A DNA stretch of 64,000 nucleotides, taken from Reichenbachiella carrageenanivorans (lineage in GTDB: Bacteria; Bacteroidota; Bacteroidia; Cytophagales; Cyclobacteriaceae). Within the stretch, counting starts at the first letter, position 1, and each line of letters starts with the position of its first letter. A model generated the notes under the pieces. It worked only from the letters and a program-made list of their open reading frames with translations, did no database searches and was not told the DNA's origin. The stretch covers positions 744,001-808,000 of the forward strand of contig NZ_CP106735.1 in NCBI RefSeq assembly GCF_025639805.1. The letters are read 5' to 3'. The position numbers were made by a program, and so were the translations under genes. Shown here piece by piece: positions 47,201-55,279 of the stretch.

Positions 47201-47759
47201 TATGATCTTCATCAGGGTAGGGCACCCCTGCCGTCACCTTCATCACAAAACGCTTGTTGACTGGATCTACACTGAGCACCTTCCCCTCAGTATATGGCAA
47301 AGGATCATAATCTACCTCAAAGCCTTTTACTATCATATGCCGAGCATCATACATACTCAGAAAACCCACTTTAGGATTGTGCATCATGATCTTTGCTCCC
47401 GTACCGTCTAGCTCTATGTATCTCCCATAGTTTAGCTTCAATGCGTGGGTGGTAGCATCGGTCGGGCTAAAATCATACGTACCGGCCTCAAATACTATTC
47501 TTACAGGGTTTCCTGAATTAGCGATCAACTTGGCTGCTTGAAAGGCATTAGCGATGCCTAAAGAGTCGTCTAGTCCATCATTTGGGTGAGCCTCATGATC
47601 AGAAACAAGAATATCTACCTTCGTATCTAGGTCTACCAATGGCAGCGCTCGATCAACTCTAAACCATTCTGGAGTTTCGAAGCTATATTGGGCGTGTACC
47701 TGAAGCAAGCACGCCACACCCAACCCTACAGTAAAAAATAACTTTTTTACAGAAATCAT
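44292..47759 (-). CDS. GH110-like enzyme with Ig-like modules and T9SS sorting domain
   Basis: This 1155-residue protein is cell-surface or secreted. After the signal peptide (LFFTVGLGVACLLQVHAQ) comes a GH110-like beta-helix at about residues 25-560, with NADCIHISGG (Asp307) and DDAVN (Asp330, Asp331). A cadherin-like domain near 560-650 follows, then a beta-repeat module (660-1000) shared with the neighbouring 894-residue protein, and an Ig-like domain. The type A T9SS sorting domain is at the end (STVLYPNPFSGDFLNLKG, GMYLIEIIDADGVV). It overlaps that neighbour by 4 bp. The T9SS tail means export through PorT-type machinery. Substrate is inferred as an alpha-galactoside. Confidence 0.8.
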   Translation of the reverse strand: MISVKKLFFTVGLGVACLLQVHAQYSFETPEWFRVDRALPLVDLDTKVDILVSDHEAHPNDGLDDSLGIANAFQAAKLIANSGNPVRIVFEAGTYDFSPTDATTHALKLNYGRYIELDGTGAKIMMHNPKVGFLSMYDARHMIVKGFEVDYDPLPYTEGKVLSVDPVNKRFVMKVTAGVPYPDEDHITSAPERWGMLKTANGMLKDGASNLLNIDTAYQLNADTFQIVFKQQVHIDQVEVNDYYVQIARHNGRTIFQSNSGEQVTFLNTKSYSSPAGSYNTFHHKEWSMIDCKILIKPGRVHSANADCIHISGGIIGPWVQGCRFEGQSDDAVNMKYASLTITEVESPTQMKVGFSSKLFVGDTVSFFNPRDGALIERVGLVDTVHNLGSNSYRIFLSSPVYLSNFNTDNSGDRAYLDTKACESFVFRDDTIRNSRRYGMLLQNGYGVIEDCLFENLSGCAIRMENGVDWKEGFVAHDIEIKNNTFTNCGFDAKFNEDEHGISATISTMIAKLGDGACDPWCGSAMSDWDGFHNIRIAGNTFNYNIGSINFNNLKSEYLPDLDLVDGFSTFKVGLDSVFKDILQGTLSYSATSSETSIATVSIVSDSVQIVSIGDGLTKINVTADDGNGGTATSGFWLSASGGISATRIFQGSGGKYWNIPANWQDDMTPSIGESARIDADSSLVTQPYSLSQLYNATSSSSTILNGGSLLTIDNKDRYTIPGILNNSSTGARFKLDVPVDIRNSIDNNAVYISNNGSNDNIIEFGEKGTLTLNATTLLSTNGSTSSHVFEFNGTLNGVKNLTFGSSTTSVFGSTSDNSGFNADLVFWGNADVTVNMQDDATFLNTDQKIQINGHNSNMTVNAANCLDGNISIASTHTFNLSINENQSDLDRLFFSSTGKLVLNLDSAVSLVHFEDNSAANWSTGAVEINGFQNGVIRFGSSAGGLTATQLSQITIGGVSPTIDSDGYLTMPASRIGQIVTAIIVEDKTVMVNESFQLDLLDVFEDLNEPDVVYELTLGNSEIISAKVDNSMLIVTGQKEGRETLTLLAEKEGGTRAKISFAVNVAAPLSSDDQMGSTVLYPNPFSGDFLNLKGLGTTASELRVCDLAGTVWTTLKVDRQKEAKIPFGGAPSGMYLIEIIDADGVVQKTFRAIKR

Positions 47760-50440
47760 TCTTTAATGAGTTTCGTTTGAAAACGATGACCAGAAACTTC
47801 ATCTACCAATCGAAGGATATACATACCCGACGGGATATCCAGCTCCAATTGGATCGGTTCATTGCCTACGCGCTGCAATACCTTTTCGAATACGCTTTGC
47901 CCTTCGATATTATAAATTGCTACTTGACCAGACTTAAAGTTTCCACTTAGGTTTACAGTACCATTGGGCACAGGGTTAGGATAAAGTGTCAACGGCTGGG
48001 TCAATGATATGGCTGTCAACACTTTGTTGACAGATACTGTGATCGTATCTCTGGCTATACCACCTTTTCCATCTTCGGCCGTCACGACCACTTGGGTAGT
48101 ACCTAGTCCTACTTCTCCTATGTCTAGGGAGTTGCCAGATACACTTGCCGTGACTACATCCATATCCAGACTCACCGCAGAAATAGTCAGTACATCGCCA
48201 TCTGCATCGATAAAAGCAGTAGCCAAATCAATAGAACTGCTCCCGAAACCTTCGAAATAGCTCTGATCGAAAAGCGGAATACCTATCACAGGCTCCTGAT
48301 TGACAGCCACTTCAAATTCAAACGTGGCAGAAACCACTCCACCAAAATCATCATCTGCTGAAACCGTAATGGTAGATGTGCCTTCACCTGCTTCTAATAT
48401 AGTAAGTTCGTTTCCAGTAAGCTGTACAGTAGCCACTGCGGCTGTGCTACTTTCTGCACTTAGTACCAGGGCATCGCCATCTGCATCGCTAAAAGCTCCA
48501 GTAAGGTTTATTATATAACTTTCGAAACCTAGGTATACAGTCACATCATCAAATGTAGCATCCAATACCGGGTCATTGTTGGGTGCAATGCTCACGTCGA
48601 AAGAAGTAGTACCTAGCCCTCCCTTGTTGTCATTGGCTAGCAAAGTGATCATGGCCGTACCATTTCCTACTTCTGTTAGCGTTAGATTATCTCCTACCAC
48701 TAGCGCCGTCACAGCGGACTCGTTGTCACTCATGACAGTTACACTAAAATTGTCTCCGTCTGGCTCTGTAAACACACCCGATATATCTATAACCTGACTA
48801 CTAAAACCAGTCTTAAACACCTGATCATTGATGGTCTGAACGACCGTTGGGTCTAGATTGTCAGGATCGCTGATGGCTACCTGAAATGTGGTTGAAGTCA
48901 TAGCCCCTTGTGTGTCTTCAGCTGTCACTGTAATGGTAGACACTCCTATTCCTACTTCTGTGATGGTAAGATCTGTACCAGCCACCTCTACCGTAGCTAC
49001 TGCGGTAGTGCTACTAGAAGCACCAATCGTAAATGAATCATTGCCTGGATCGGAAAAAGTAGTAGACAGGTCAAGCACTTTCGTCGTAAAACCTTCATCA
49101 AGGTTTTCATTGCTAATCGCATTAGCTACTACGGGCGCAGCATTTATCACTGTTACATCAAAAGTGGCCTCGGTAAATGCTCCCCAATCATCTGTAGCTG
49201 TCACTGTGATGGTAGACGTCCCCTCTGCCACTTCACTAATGGTAATGATGCTCTTGACCACACCTACAGTAACTGCCCCTGTATTTCCACTTTCTACTTC
49301 AAAAGTCAGTGAATCGAACTCTGGGTCTGTAATATATGCTTTGAGATCAAAACTTGAGGTTTCGAATCCTTCATCCAAATCGATGTCTTCGATGGCAGTA
49401 GATTCTACTGGAGAAGTATTGGCATCGAGATCTACAAGATAACCTTGCGCATTCAATACAGGCGTACCTCCCCCTATGTCGATTCGTCCTAACTGAGCTA
49501 CTGTCAAGCCGGTATCATCTGTACCGAAGCGTAACACTTTGCTGCGAAACCCAGATATGACCAGAGTACCCAAACTCCAGTCTATTACAGAGTTATCACC
49601 AAAAAACAGGGTATCCACCTCGGCACCTAAGGATAGATCCAAAGTGCTAGTACCCAAATATAAGCTAGTGATATTCGCTTGATCTGCATTGATCTCTAGG
49701 TCAAACCCATGCCCCGCTGACAATGCCAGATACCCATGATAAATATTAGCGCCATTCAAGATCAGTGTACCACCAGGATTATTGACCTGAACCTTGTGGC
49801 CTGCAGGAACAAAAACTCCATCATCCGCTGTATTAGCCGTAACGGTAGCATTGCTACCCCAATAGACCATATCTCCATCATAATTTGAATTGTCTGAGGT
49901 CTCACCGAAAAAAACATCTGCCGAACTTGTATACTGTATGCTACTGGCTCCTTGGATACTTCCGTTCAAATGAATGGTCTTGGTTCCCTCTCCTGAACCT
50001 GTAAATCTTGCAGAGGTATTCAATGTCAAATCAGAATTAGGGCCAAAAGTTAAAACCCCATTTGTACCATTGACTTGAATAGACTCTGCTGCATCTGCTG
50101 AGTTTAAAATAATAGGTGCATCCACCAAAAAACTGGTGCCCGACGACTGTAAAATAGCTACCGAATAACCTGCCCCAGTAACTGTCAGTGTACCGCCCGC
50201 AGGATTAAGTGCAATATTTGACGCTGATCGTAAATGAGGAATTGAAGTGTCAATATCAAGCTTGGCATTGTAGTTCAGCTGGGTAATACCACCTATCACT
50301 TCTGGCAGGCCTACCGTCCAGTTAGCTTCTGTAGACCAGTTGGAATCTCCAGTACCCGCATCATTGTCAAATACATTTTGTGCCTGAGAGGCCAAGCTCA
50401 GTAATAAACCGTTAAATAAGAGTAGTAGTGTTTTTTTCAT
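47756..50440 (-). CDS. T9SS-exported protein with five cadherin-like repeats
   Basis: This 894-residue protein has no catalytic domain. The signal peptide (TLLLLFNGLLLSLASQAQ) is followed by a beta-repeat module at about residues 20-345 that matches the central part of the 1155-residue enzyme (HGFDLEINADQANITSLY versus HTFNLSINENQSDLDRLF). Five tandem cadherin-like repeats of about 92 residues come next, with the recurring pattern LDLSTTFSDPGNDSFTI...TITVTAEDTQG. A T9SS type A domain closes the protein. It sits just after susD, the position usually held by a surface glycan-binding protein, so it may bind the substrate at the cell surface. Confidence 0.75.
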   Translation of the reverse strand: MKKTLLLLFNGLLLSLASQAQNVFDNDAGTGDSNWSTEANWTVGLPEVIGGITQLNYNAKLDIDTSIPHLRSASNIALNPAGGTLTVTGAGYSVAILQSSGTSFLVDAPIILNSADAAESIQVNGTNGVLTFGPNSDLTLNTSARFTGSGEGTKTIHLNGSIQGASSIQYTSSADVFFGETSDNSNYDGDMVYWGSNATVTANTADDGVFVPAGHKVQVNNPGGTLILNGANIYHGYLALSAGHGFDLEINADQANITSLYLGTSTLDLSLGAEVDTLFFGDNSVIDWSLGTLVISGFRSKVLRFGTDDTGLTVAQLGRIDIGGGTPVLNAQGYLVDLDANTSPVESTAIEDIDLDEGFETSSFDLKAYITDPEFDSLTFEVESGNTGAVTVGVVKSIITISEVAEGTSTITVTATDDWGAFTEATFDVTVINAAPVVANAISNENLDEGFTTKVLDLSTTFSDPGNDSFTIGASSSTTAVATVEVAGTDLTITEVGIGVSTITVTAEDTQGAMTSTTFQVAISDPDNLDPTVVQTINDQVFKTGFSSQVIDISGVFTEPDGDNFSVTVMSDNESAVTALVVGDNLTLTEVGNGTAMITLLANDNKGGLGTTSFDVSIAPNNDPVLDATFDDVTVYLGFESYIINLTGAFSDADGDALVLSAESSTAAVATVQLTGNELTILEAGEGTSTITVSADDDFGGVVSATFEFEVAVNQEPVIGIPLFDQSYFEGFGSSSIDLATAFIDADGDVLTISAVSLDMDVVTASVSGNSLDIGEVGLGTTQVVVTAEDGKGGIARDTITVSVNKVLTAISLTQPLTLYPNPVPNGTVNLSGNFKSGQVAIYNIEGQSVFEKVLQRVGNEPIQLELDIPSGMYILRLVDEVSGHRFQTKLIKE

Positions 50441-50462
50441 AATTAATCCGTTTATGTTGCTT

Positions 50463-52106
50463 TTAATATCCTGGATTCTGCTCCAGATTAGCGTTTACAT
50501 CGATTTGTTGTATCGGTATGGGAAACCAAACCTTCTCTGATTTCCAATTTTGTTTTAGGGTAGGTACGATGGTATTGTAATAGCCCGCATCTGCAGATAG
50601 CGATGCAATGGTTTCATCATATTTATTAAATCTGGCCAAGTCTATTCTTCGCCAATTTTCGAAACACAATTCGCGTGAACGCTCCTCTAAAAGCTCCTCT
50701 ACAAAATCAGATTTGTAGTAGGCCAAATTGAGGTCGGCCACGGTAGCAGGTTCGATCACTGATCGTTGTCTTAAGGTCGTTAGTGCAGATCGAGCAGCAG
50801 CTTCGTTGCCCGTGAAGTAGAGCGCCTCTGCATGCAGCAATAGAACATCTGCATATCTCAACAGAGGAAGAGAAATAAATGATGACCAAGCAGGCCCCGC
50901 TTTCTGTGCAGGGTCAATCATCCGATACTTTCCTATGCTAAGAAATCCGTTGTTGGCATTCACTAATGTCCTTGGTACATAGTAGGTCACTCCTTCTATA
51001 TCCTCTGTGGGTTGGCTAGAGACCAAGTTGCCTGTAATGTTATGGTTTCGTCTATAGTCCTCTGCAGTGTATTTACTCCAAAGTTCTCCTAGTGGCCTGT
51101 ACCAGCCATACCCTCCTCCTGCCACTGGATTGTCGCCCTGCGGGATGAATGCACTTACGATCATATTGATCACATACAAGTTGGGATTGCTAGAGGCTTC
51201 GCCCGTCAGCAAGCACTCCTCGTATTGCTGAGATTTGGTAGTTTCTCTGAATAGATAATCATAGTTATCAATCAGCCTATACCCACTTTTACTTATCAGC
51301 TCTTGAGTATAGAAAAGTGCGCGTTGGTACTGGTAATTTTCATCTACCCAATCAAAACTATTTGGGGCATATCCAAAATCTGACAGGCCGAATTTCTTAG
51401 CACTGCCTAGGTAAGTATGTGCCTTGGCCAATAGTGCCGCTGCGGTCCACTTATTCACATGGCTGCTGACTGCGGCTCTGTCTGAAAGATGGTCAAAGGC
51501 AAAAGTGTAGTCTTCGATAACCCGCTGATAGACCTCTTCAATAGGCTTTCGTTCCATCGTTTCGTCTTGAATAGACGTATCGTAAACGGGCACGGCACCA
51601 TGCATCATAGACAACATCATGTGATAAAATCCTCGAAGCAATTTTGCTTCTGCCTCTACCTCTACCTTCCTATTGCCGTTGAAGTCGTCGTCAGGGATTT
51701 CGGGCAGTTTATCTATCAAATAGTTGGCTCTATTGATACCCGCATAGAAGTAAAACCAGCTCTCATTTACAAAGATGCTCTGACTGGTGAACCCTGCATT
51801 TCCCCAAGGAGAATAATTAGCCTGATTTAACCCATCTCTCACGACAGCCTCATCGGTAGCGCCATTCAGCATAATCATAAGCTGTCTGGAGTAAGTAGAA
51901 TTATTGCCTATGCCCTGAATAGCATTGCCCGTGAGAATAGAGTAGATACCAGTCAGAGCAATCTCTGCGTCTGTTGCGGACTGATAAAAATTTTCTGGAG
52001 AGGTGAAAGAATACGGCTCTGCGTCGAGATGATCCTCACACGAAGAAGCCAAAAAACCCATCCCCAAAATCCAGATACTTATGTATAGTGCTTTCATTTT
52101 CTTCAT
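50463..52106 (-). CDS. SusD/RagB-family glycan-binding lipoprotein
   Basis: This 547-residue protein has the lipoprotein signal ending GFLASSC (Cys near residue 23), followed by EDHLDAEPYSFTSPENFYQSATDAEIALTGIY, the classic SusD start. The C-terminal RagB/SusD domain has LPLLRYADVLLLHAEALYFTGN and VEELLEERSRELCFENWRRIDLARF, then WFPIPIQQIDVNANLEQNPGY. It forms the lid of the SusC pore and captures oligosaccharides. It starts 3 bp after susC and is the anchor for naming this a utilisation locus. Confidence 0.96.
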   Translation of the reverse strand: MKKMKALYISIWILGMGFLASSCEDHLDAEPYSFTSPENFYQSATDAEIALTGIYSILTGNAIQGIGNNSTYSRQLMIMLNGATDEAVVRDGLNQANYSPWGNAGFTSQSIFVNESWFYFYAGINRANYLIDKLPEIPDDDFNGNRKVEVEAEAKLLRGFYHMMLSMMHGAVPVYDTSIQDETMERKPIEEVYQRVIEDYTFAFDHLSDRAAVSSHVNKWTAAALLAKAHTYLGSAKKFGLSDFGYAPNSFDWVDENYQYQRALFYTQELISKSGYRLIDNYDYLFRETTKSQQYEECLLTGEASSNPNLYVINMIVSAFIPQGDNPVAGGGYGWYRPLGELWSKYTAEDYRRNHNITGNLVSSQPTEDIEGVTYYVPRTLVNANNGFLSIGKYRMIDPAQKAGPAWSSFISLPLLRYADVLLLHAEALYFTGNEAAARSALTTLRQRSVIEPATVADLNLAYYKSDFVEELLEERSRELCFENWRRIDLARFNKYDETIASLSADAGYYNTIVPTLKQNWKSEKVWFPIPIQQIDVNANLEQNPGY

Positions 52107-52109
52107 TTC

Positions 52110-55100
52110 TTAAAATTTTACATTCAAATTAAAAGTGACTGTTTTGGATCTGGGATAGGCTATTCTGTCGAAGCCAGAGATCAGCGGGTTGTAATAATTG
52201 ATCTCTGGATCCATGCCAGAATAGTTGGTCCATGTCAGCAGGTTGGTTCCTACTACACTTATCTTTATCATAGAGATCCCTATTTTCGAATAAAGAGCCG
52301 AAGGCAATGTATAACCGAGAGAGACCGTCTTTAGTCTGAGATAAGAAGCATCTTCTACAAAATAAGATGATGGAGTAGAAACGTCTATTTGAGCGAGCCC
52401 AGGGCTATCGTTTCCTCCGTTTTCAGGAGTCCAATGATTGTCATAATACTCCTTCGAAATATTCATCCAAGGTAGTATCCCGTTTAGTCTCAACTTCCCG
52501 GCATTGAACACGTCGTTGCCATAATTCCACTGAAAGAAAATAGAGAGGTCGAAATTTTTGTAACTAAAGGTGTTATTGAAACCGCCAAAATGCACAGGGT
52601 TGCTTTGCCCAATGACCGTACGGTCATATTCATCGTCGACAACCCCGTCTGGCCTCCCATCTGGCCCGCTGATGTCTTTGTATTTCATGGTGCCAGGTGC
52701 TGGATTTCCACTCTGAAACTGAGTCACATCCTCTTTCAATTCATACACTCTATCCTCATGAGCTACATTCGGGTCACTGTTGTTTTGCCATGTAAAATCT
52801 TCTATTTGATAGATCCCATCGAACATATAGCCATACATGGTGCCGATAGGTTGACCAACGATAACACGCGCTGGGTTAGTGATCCACCCGCCAGGGGTAT
52901 TCACTGTAATGAATTCCGAACCGCCAAGGTTTTTCACTTCATTTCGATTAAAGCTAATATTGAAATCGGTGCTCCAATCAAAATTTTTCGTATCAATATT
53001 GACCGTGGAGAGTTGTAATTCTACCCCGTAGTTATCAATTCTACCAATATTTAGCCACTGCTGGTTGTAGCCACTTTGAGCTGCAATTGGCGCATTCATC
53101 AAGAGGTCATTGGTAATCTTTTTGTAATAATCCGCCGTGACATTCACTCGATTGCCAAACAGCCCCAGGTCAATACCTGCATTATATTGATGGGTAACCT
53201 CCCATTTCAAATCTGGATTTTCCCTAGACGATGGGGACATTCCAAAATAGGTAAAATCATCACTGGCATAGTAGGACGTTTCCATTTGAGCCAGATAAGT
53301 ATTGGCAGGAATGCGCTCGTTGCCTGTCGACCCATAGCTTACTCTAAGTTTTAGGTTGCTGATCGGGTCTATCGACTGCATAAAGGCTTCGTCTGAGACT
53401 CTCCATGCTAGAGCACCTGAAGAAAAATACCCCCATCGATTACCTGGGCCAAATTTGTCCGACCCGTCTGCTCGCATACTTACCGTAAAGAGGTATTTGT
53501 CAAACAAAGAATAGTTGATCCGTCCTAAATAAGATAACCTATTCGTTCTCCATCGGTTAGAGTTGTATCCGTTCGTTACTGCGCCTTTGCTAATGTCGTT
53601 TACACCCGTCGATTGATCTTCAAAACCGGCAATGTCATTACTAAATTTCTCCCAGTTGTAATGATTGATTTCAAATGCAGCCATGGCATTAATTTTATGC
53701 GCTTGGGAGATTTTTTTGTCGTAATGAAACTGAGAAGAGTGATTGTAAGAGTAACTGCTCACCTCTGAGATCAAAGCTCTTCCATCCCAGTAGTTGCCCC
53801 AGCTAGTTTCAGAGCTGAAAAACTCTTTCAATTTGGAATGAGAATACATTCCACCTATCAGGGCATTGTACTTTAGGTTTTTAGTAATGCTGTAGTTCAG
53901 ATTAGCACTGGAATATATCCTGAACATGTCGGTAGTCTTGTCTGTTTTTTGGATCAAGTCTAGAGGTGCCGTAAAAGCACTACTATATGGATCCGCATCC
54001 TGATCTCTAATTTCCCAAGGGTTAGAAAGCACAACAAATTGCGTTACCCCATTATAATCATCAATGCCTCCATTGTTCGCAATTCCAGTAATGTTTGAGT
54101 ATGAAGCATTGCTATTAAACCAGAGTTTCAGTTTCTCTGAATATTTGTTTTCAAGCCGTATTCTAAAATTATAACGTTTATAGTCGTTGTTGATAATGAG
54201 CCCTTCCTGAGAGAGGTAGCCCAGTCCCACTGAATAATTGGAATTATCGTTTCCTCCTCGAAGTGTTAACTGATGTTGTATGGTATATGCCTGTCTCAAA
54301 GCCTCATTTTGCCAATCGTGAGATGGAATAGAGTCGAAATTTCGACGGTCGTCATAGGCACCATCATTGTCCGCATCTGTCATTAGGAATGACGTATTGC
54401 CTCGTTCTTCTTGATAAGCTAAGTATTCATTCGCACTAGCCACATTCATGGTTTTGGTAGCTTCTGAGATACCAAAGTCGAAGGAGTATTCTAAAGTGGC
54501 TCTTCCTCCCCCACCAGATTTAGTAGTTACGATAACGACTCCATTGGCACCTCTAGAGCCAAATATGGCTGTGGCAGAAGCGTCTTTCAGGATTTCAATA
54601 GATTCTATGTCTGCAGGATTTAAAGAGGCCAGCGGATTCATTCTGGCCTGAGAAGAGCCCGACGTAGCGACCTCATCAAAATTGACATCGATCTGAACAC
54701 CATCTATAACAAATAGTGGGGACGAAGTTCCATTGATGGAGGATTGTCCTCTCACTACAATATTCATCCCTCCACCTGGCTGTCCTGAGTCTGAGGAAAT
54801 CTGAACCCCAGCCATACGACCTTGCATAGCTGTCATGACATCTGGAGATTGCGATTGCAATAATTCTTCAGACTTAATACCCGACATAGATCCTGTAAGG
54901 TCTCTTTTTTTCTGCACGCCATATCCTACAATCACGACTTCGTCGAGCTGCTCCATATCCAGCTTCAACAAAATCTCTAATTGACTGTTTCTCGGCTTGA
55001 TCTCCTGAGTAATGTAGCCTGTGTAGGAAACCAATAAACTGAGCGTATCGCTAGATAGGTTCAAACTAAAACTCCCATCCACATTAGCGATCGTACCCGA

Positions 55101-55244
55101 GGAAGTGCCTTTCACCAAAACTGTAGCACCTATAAGTGGCTCCTTCGTTTCTTCATCCAGGACTACCCCTGAGACCTTTATCTGACCTAGTGCTTGAAAA
55201 CACACTGCACCGATTAATCCTAAAATCAGTAAAATTTTATTCAT
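52110..55244 (-). CDS. SusC/RagA-family TonB-dependent transporter
   Basis: This 1044-residue outer-membrane transporter has a signal peptide and then a CarboxypepD_reg-like beta domain (KVSGVVLDEETKEPLIGATVLVKGTSSGTIANVDG, residues 22-95). The TonB box LDEVVIVGYG is followed by the plug domain with SPLFVIDGVQ and IESIEILKDASATAIFGSRGANGVVIVTT. The barrel runs to the end (YPRSKTVTFNLNVKF). It imports oligosaccharides cut at the cell surface, using TonB energy. It follows the GH110 lipoprotein by 35 bp. Confidence 0.97.
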   Translation of the reverse strand: MNKILLILGLIGAVCFQALGQIKVSGVVLDEETKEPLIGATVLVKGTSSGTIANVDGSFSLNLSSDTLSLLVSYTGYITQEIKPRNSQLEILLKLDMEQLDEVVIVGYGVQKKRDLTGSMSGIKSEELLQSQSPDVMTAMQGRMAGVQISSDSGQPGGGMNIVVRGQSSINGTSSPLFVIDGVQIDVNFDEVATSGSSQARMNPLASLNPADIESIEILKDASATAIFGSRGANGVVIVTTKSGGGGRATLEYSFDFGISEATKTMNVASANEYLAYQEERGNTSFLMTDADNDGAYDDRRNFDSIPSHDWQNEALRQAYTIQHQLTLRGGNDNSNYSVGLGYLSQEGLIINNDYKRYNFRIRLENKYSEKLKLWFNSNASYSNITGIANNGGIDDYNGVTQFVVLSNPWEIRDQDADPYSSAFTAPLDLIQKTDKTTDMFRIYSSANLNYSITKNLKYNALIGGMYSHSKLKEFFSSETSWGNYWDGRALISEVSSYSYNHSSQFHYDKKISQAHKINAMAAFEINHYNWEKFSNDIAGFEDQSTGVNDISKGAVTNGYNSNRWRTNRLSYLGRINYSLFDKYLFTVSMRADGSDKFGPGNRWGYFSSGALAWRVSDEAFMQSIDPISNLKLRVSYGSTGNERIPANTYLAQMETSYYASDDFTYFGMSPSSRENPDLKWEVTHQYNAGIDLGLFGNRVNVTADYYKKITNDLLMNAPIAAQSGYNQQWLNIGRIDNYGVELQLSTVNIDTKNFDWSTDFNISFNRNEVKNLGGSEFITVNTPGGWITNPARVIVGQPIGTMYGYMFDGIYQIEDFTWQNNSDPNVAHEDRVYELKEDVTQFQSGNPAPGTMKYKDISGPDGRPDGVVDDEYDRTVIGQSNPVHFGGFNNTFSYKNFDLSIFFQWNYGNDVFNAGKLRLNGILPWMNISKEYYDNHWTPENGGNDSPGLAQIDVSTPSSYFVEDASYLRLKTVSLGYTLPSALYSKIGISMIKISVVGTNLLTWTNYSGMDPEINYYNPLISGFDRIAYPRSKTVTFNLNVKF

Positions 55245-55279
55245 AGTAGAATTGTTTTGTAATTAGCTGGTTGTCTTTT

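Noticed and set aside
48009..49442. Several plus-strand open frames in 48.0-49.4 kb rich in Ser/Val/Thr
   Set aside because: They are antisense shadows of the tandem cadherin-like repeats of the 47756-50440 gene; the composition is an artefact of the repeat codons.
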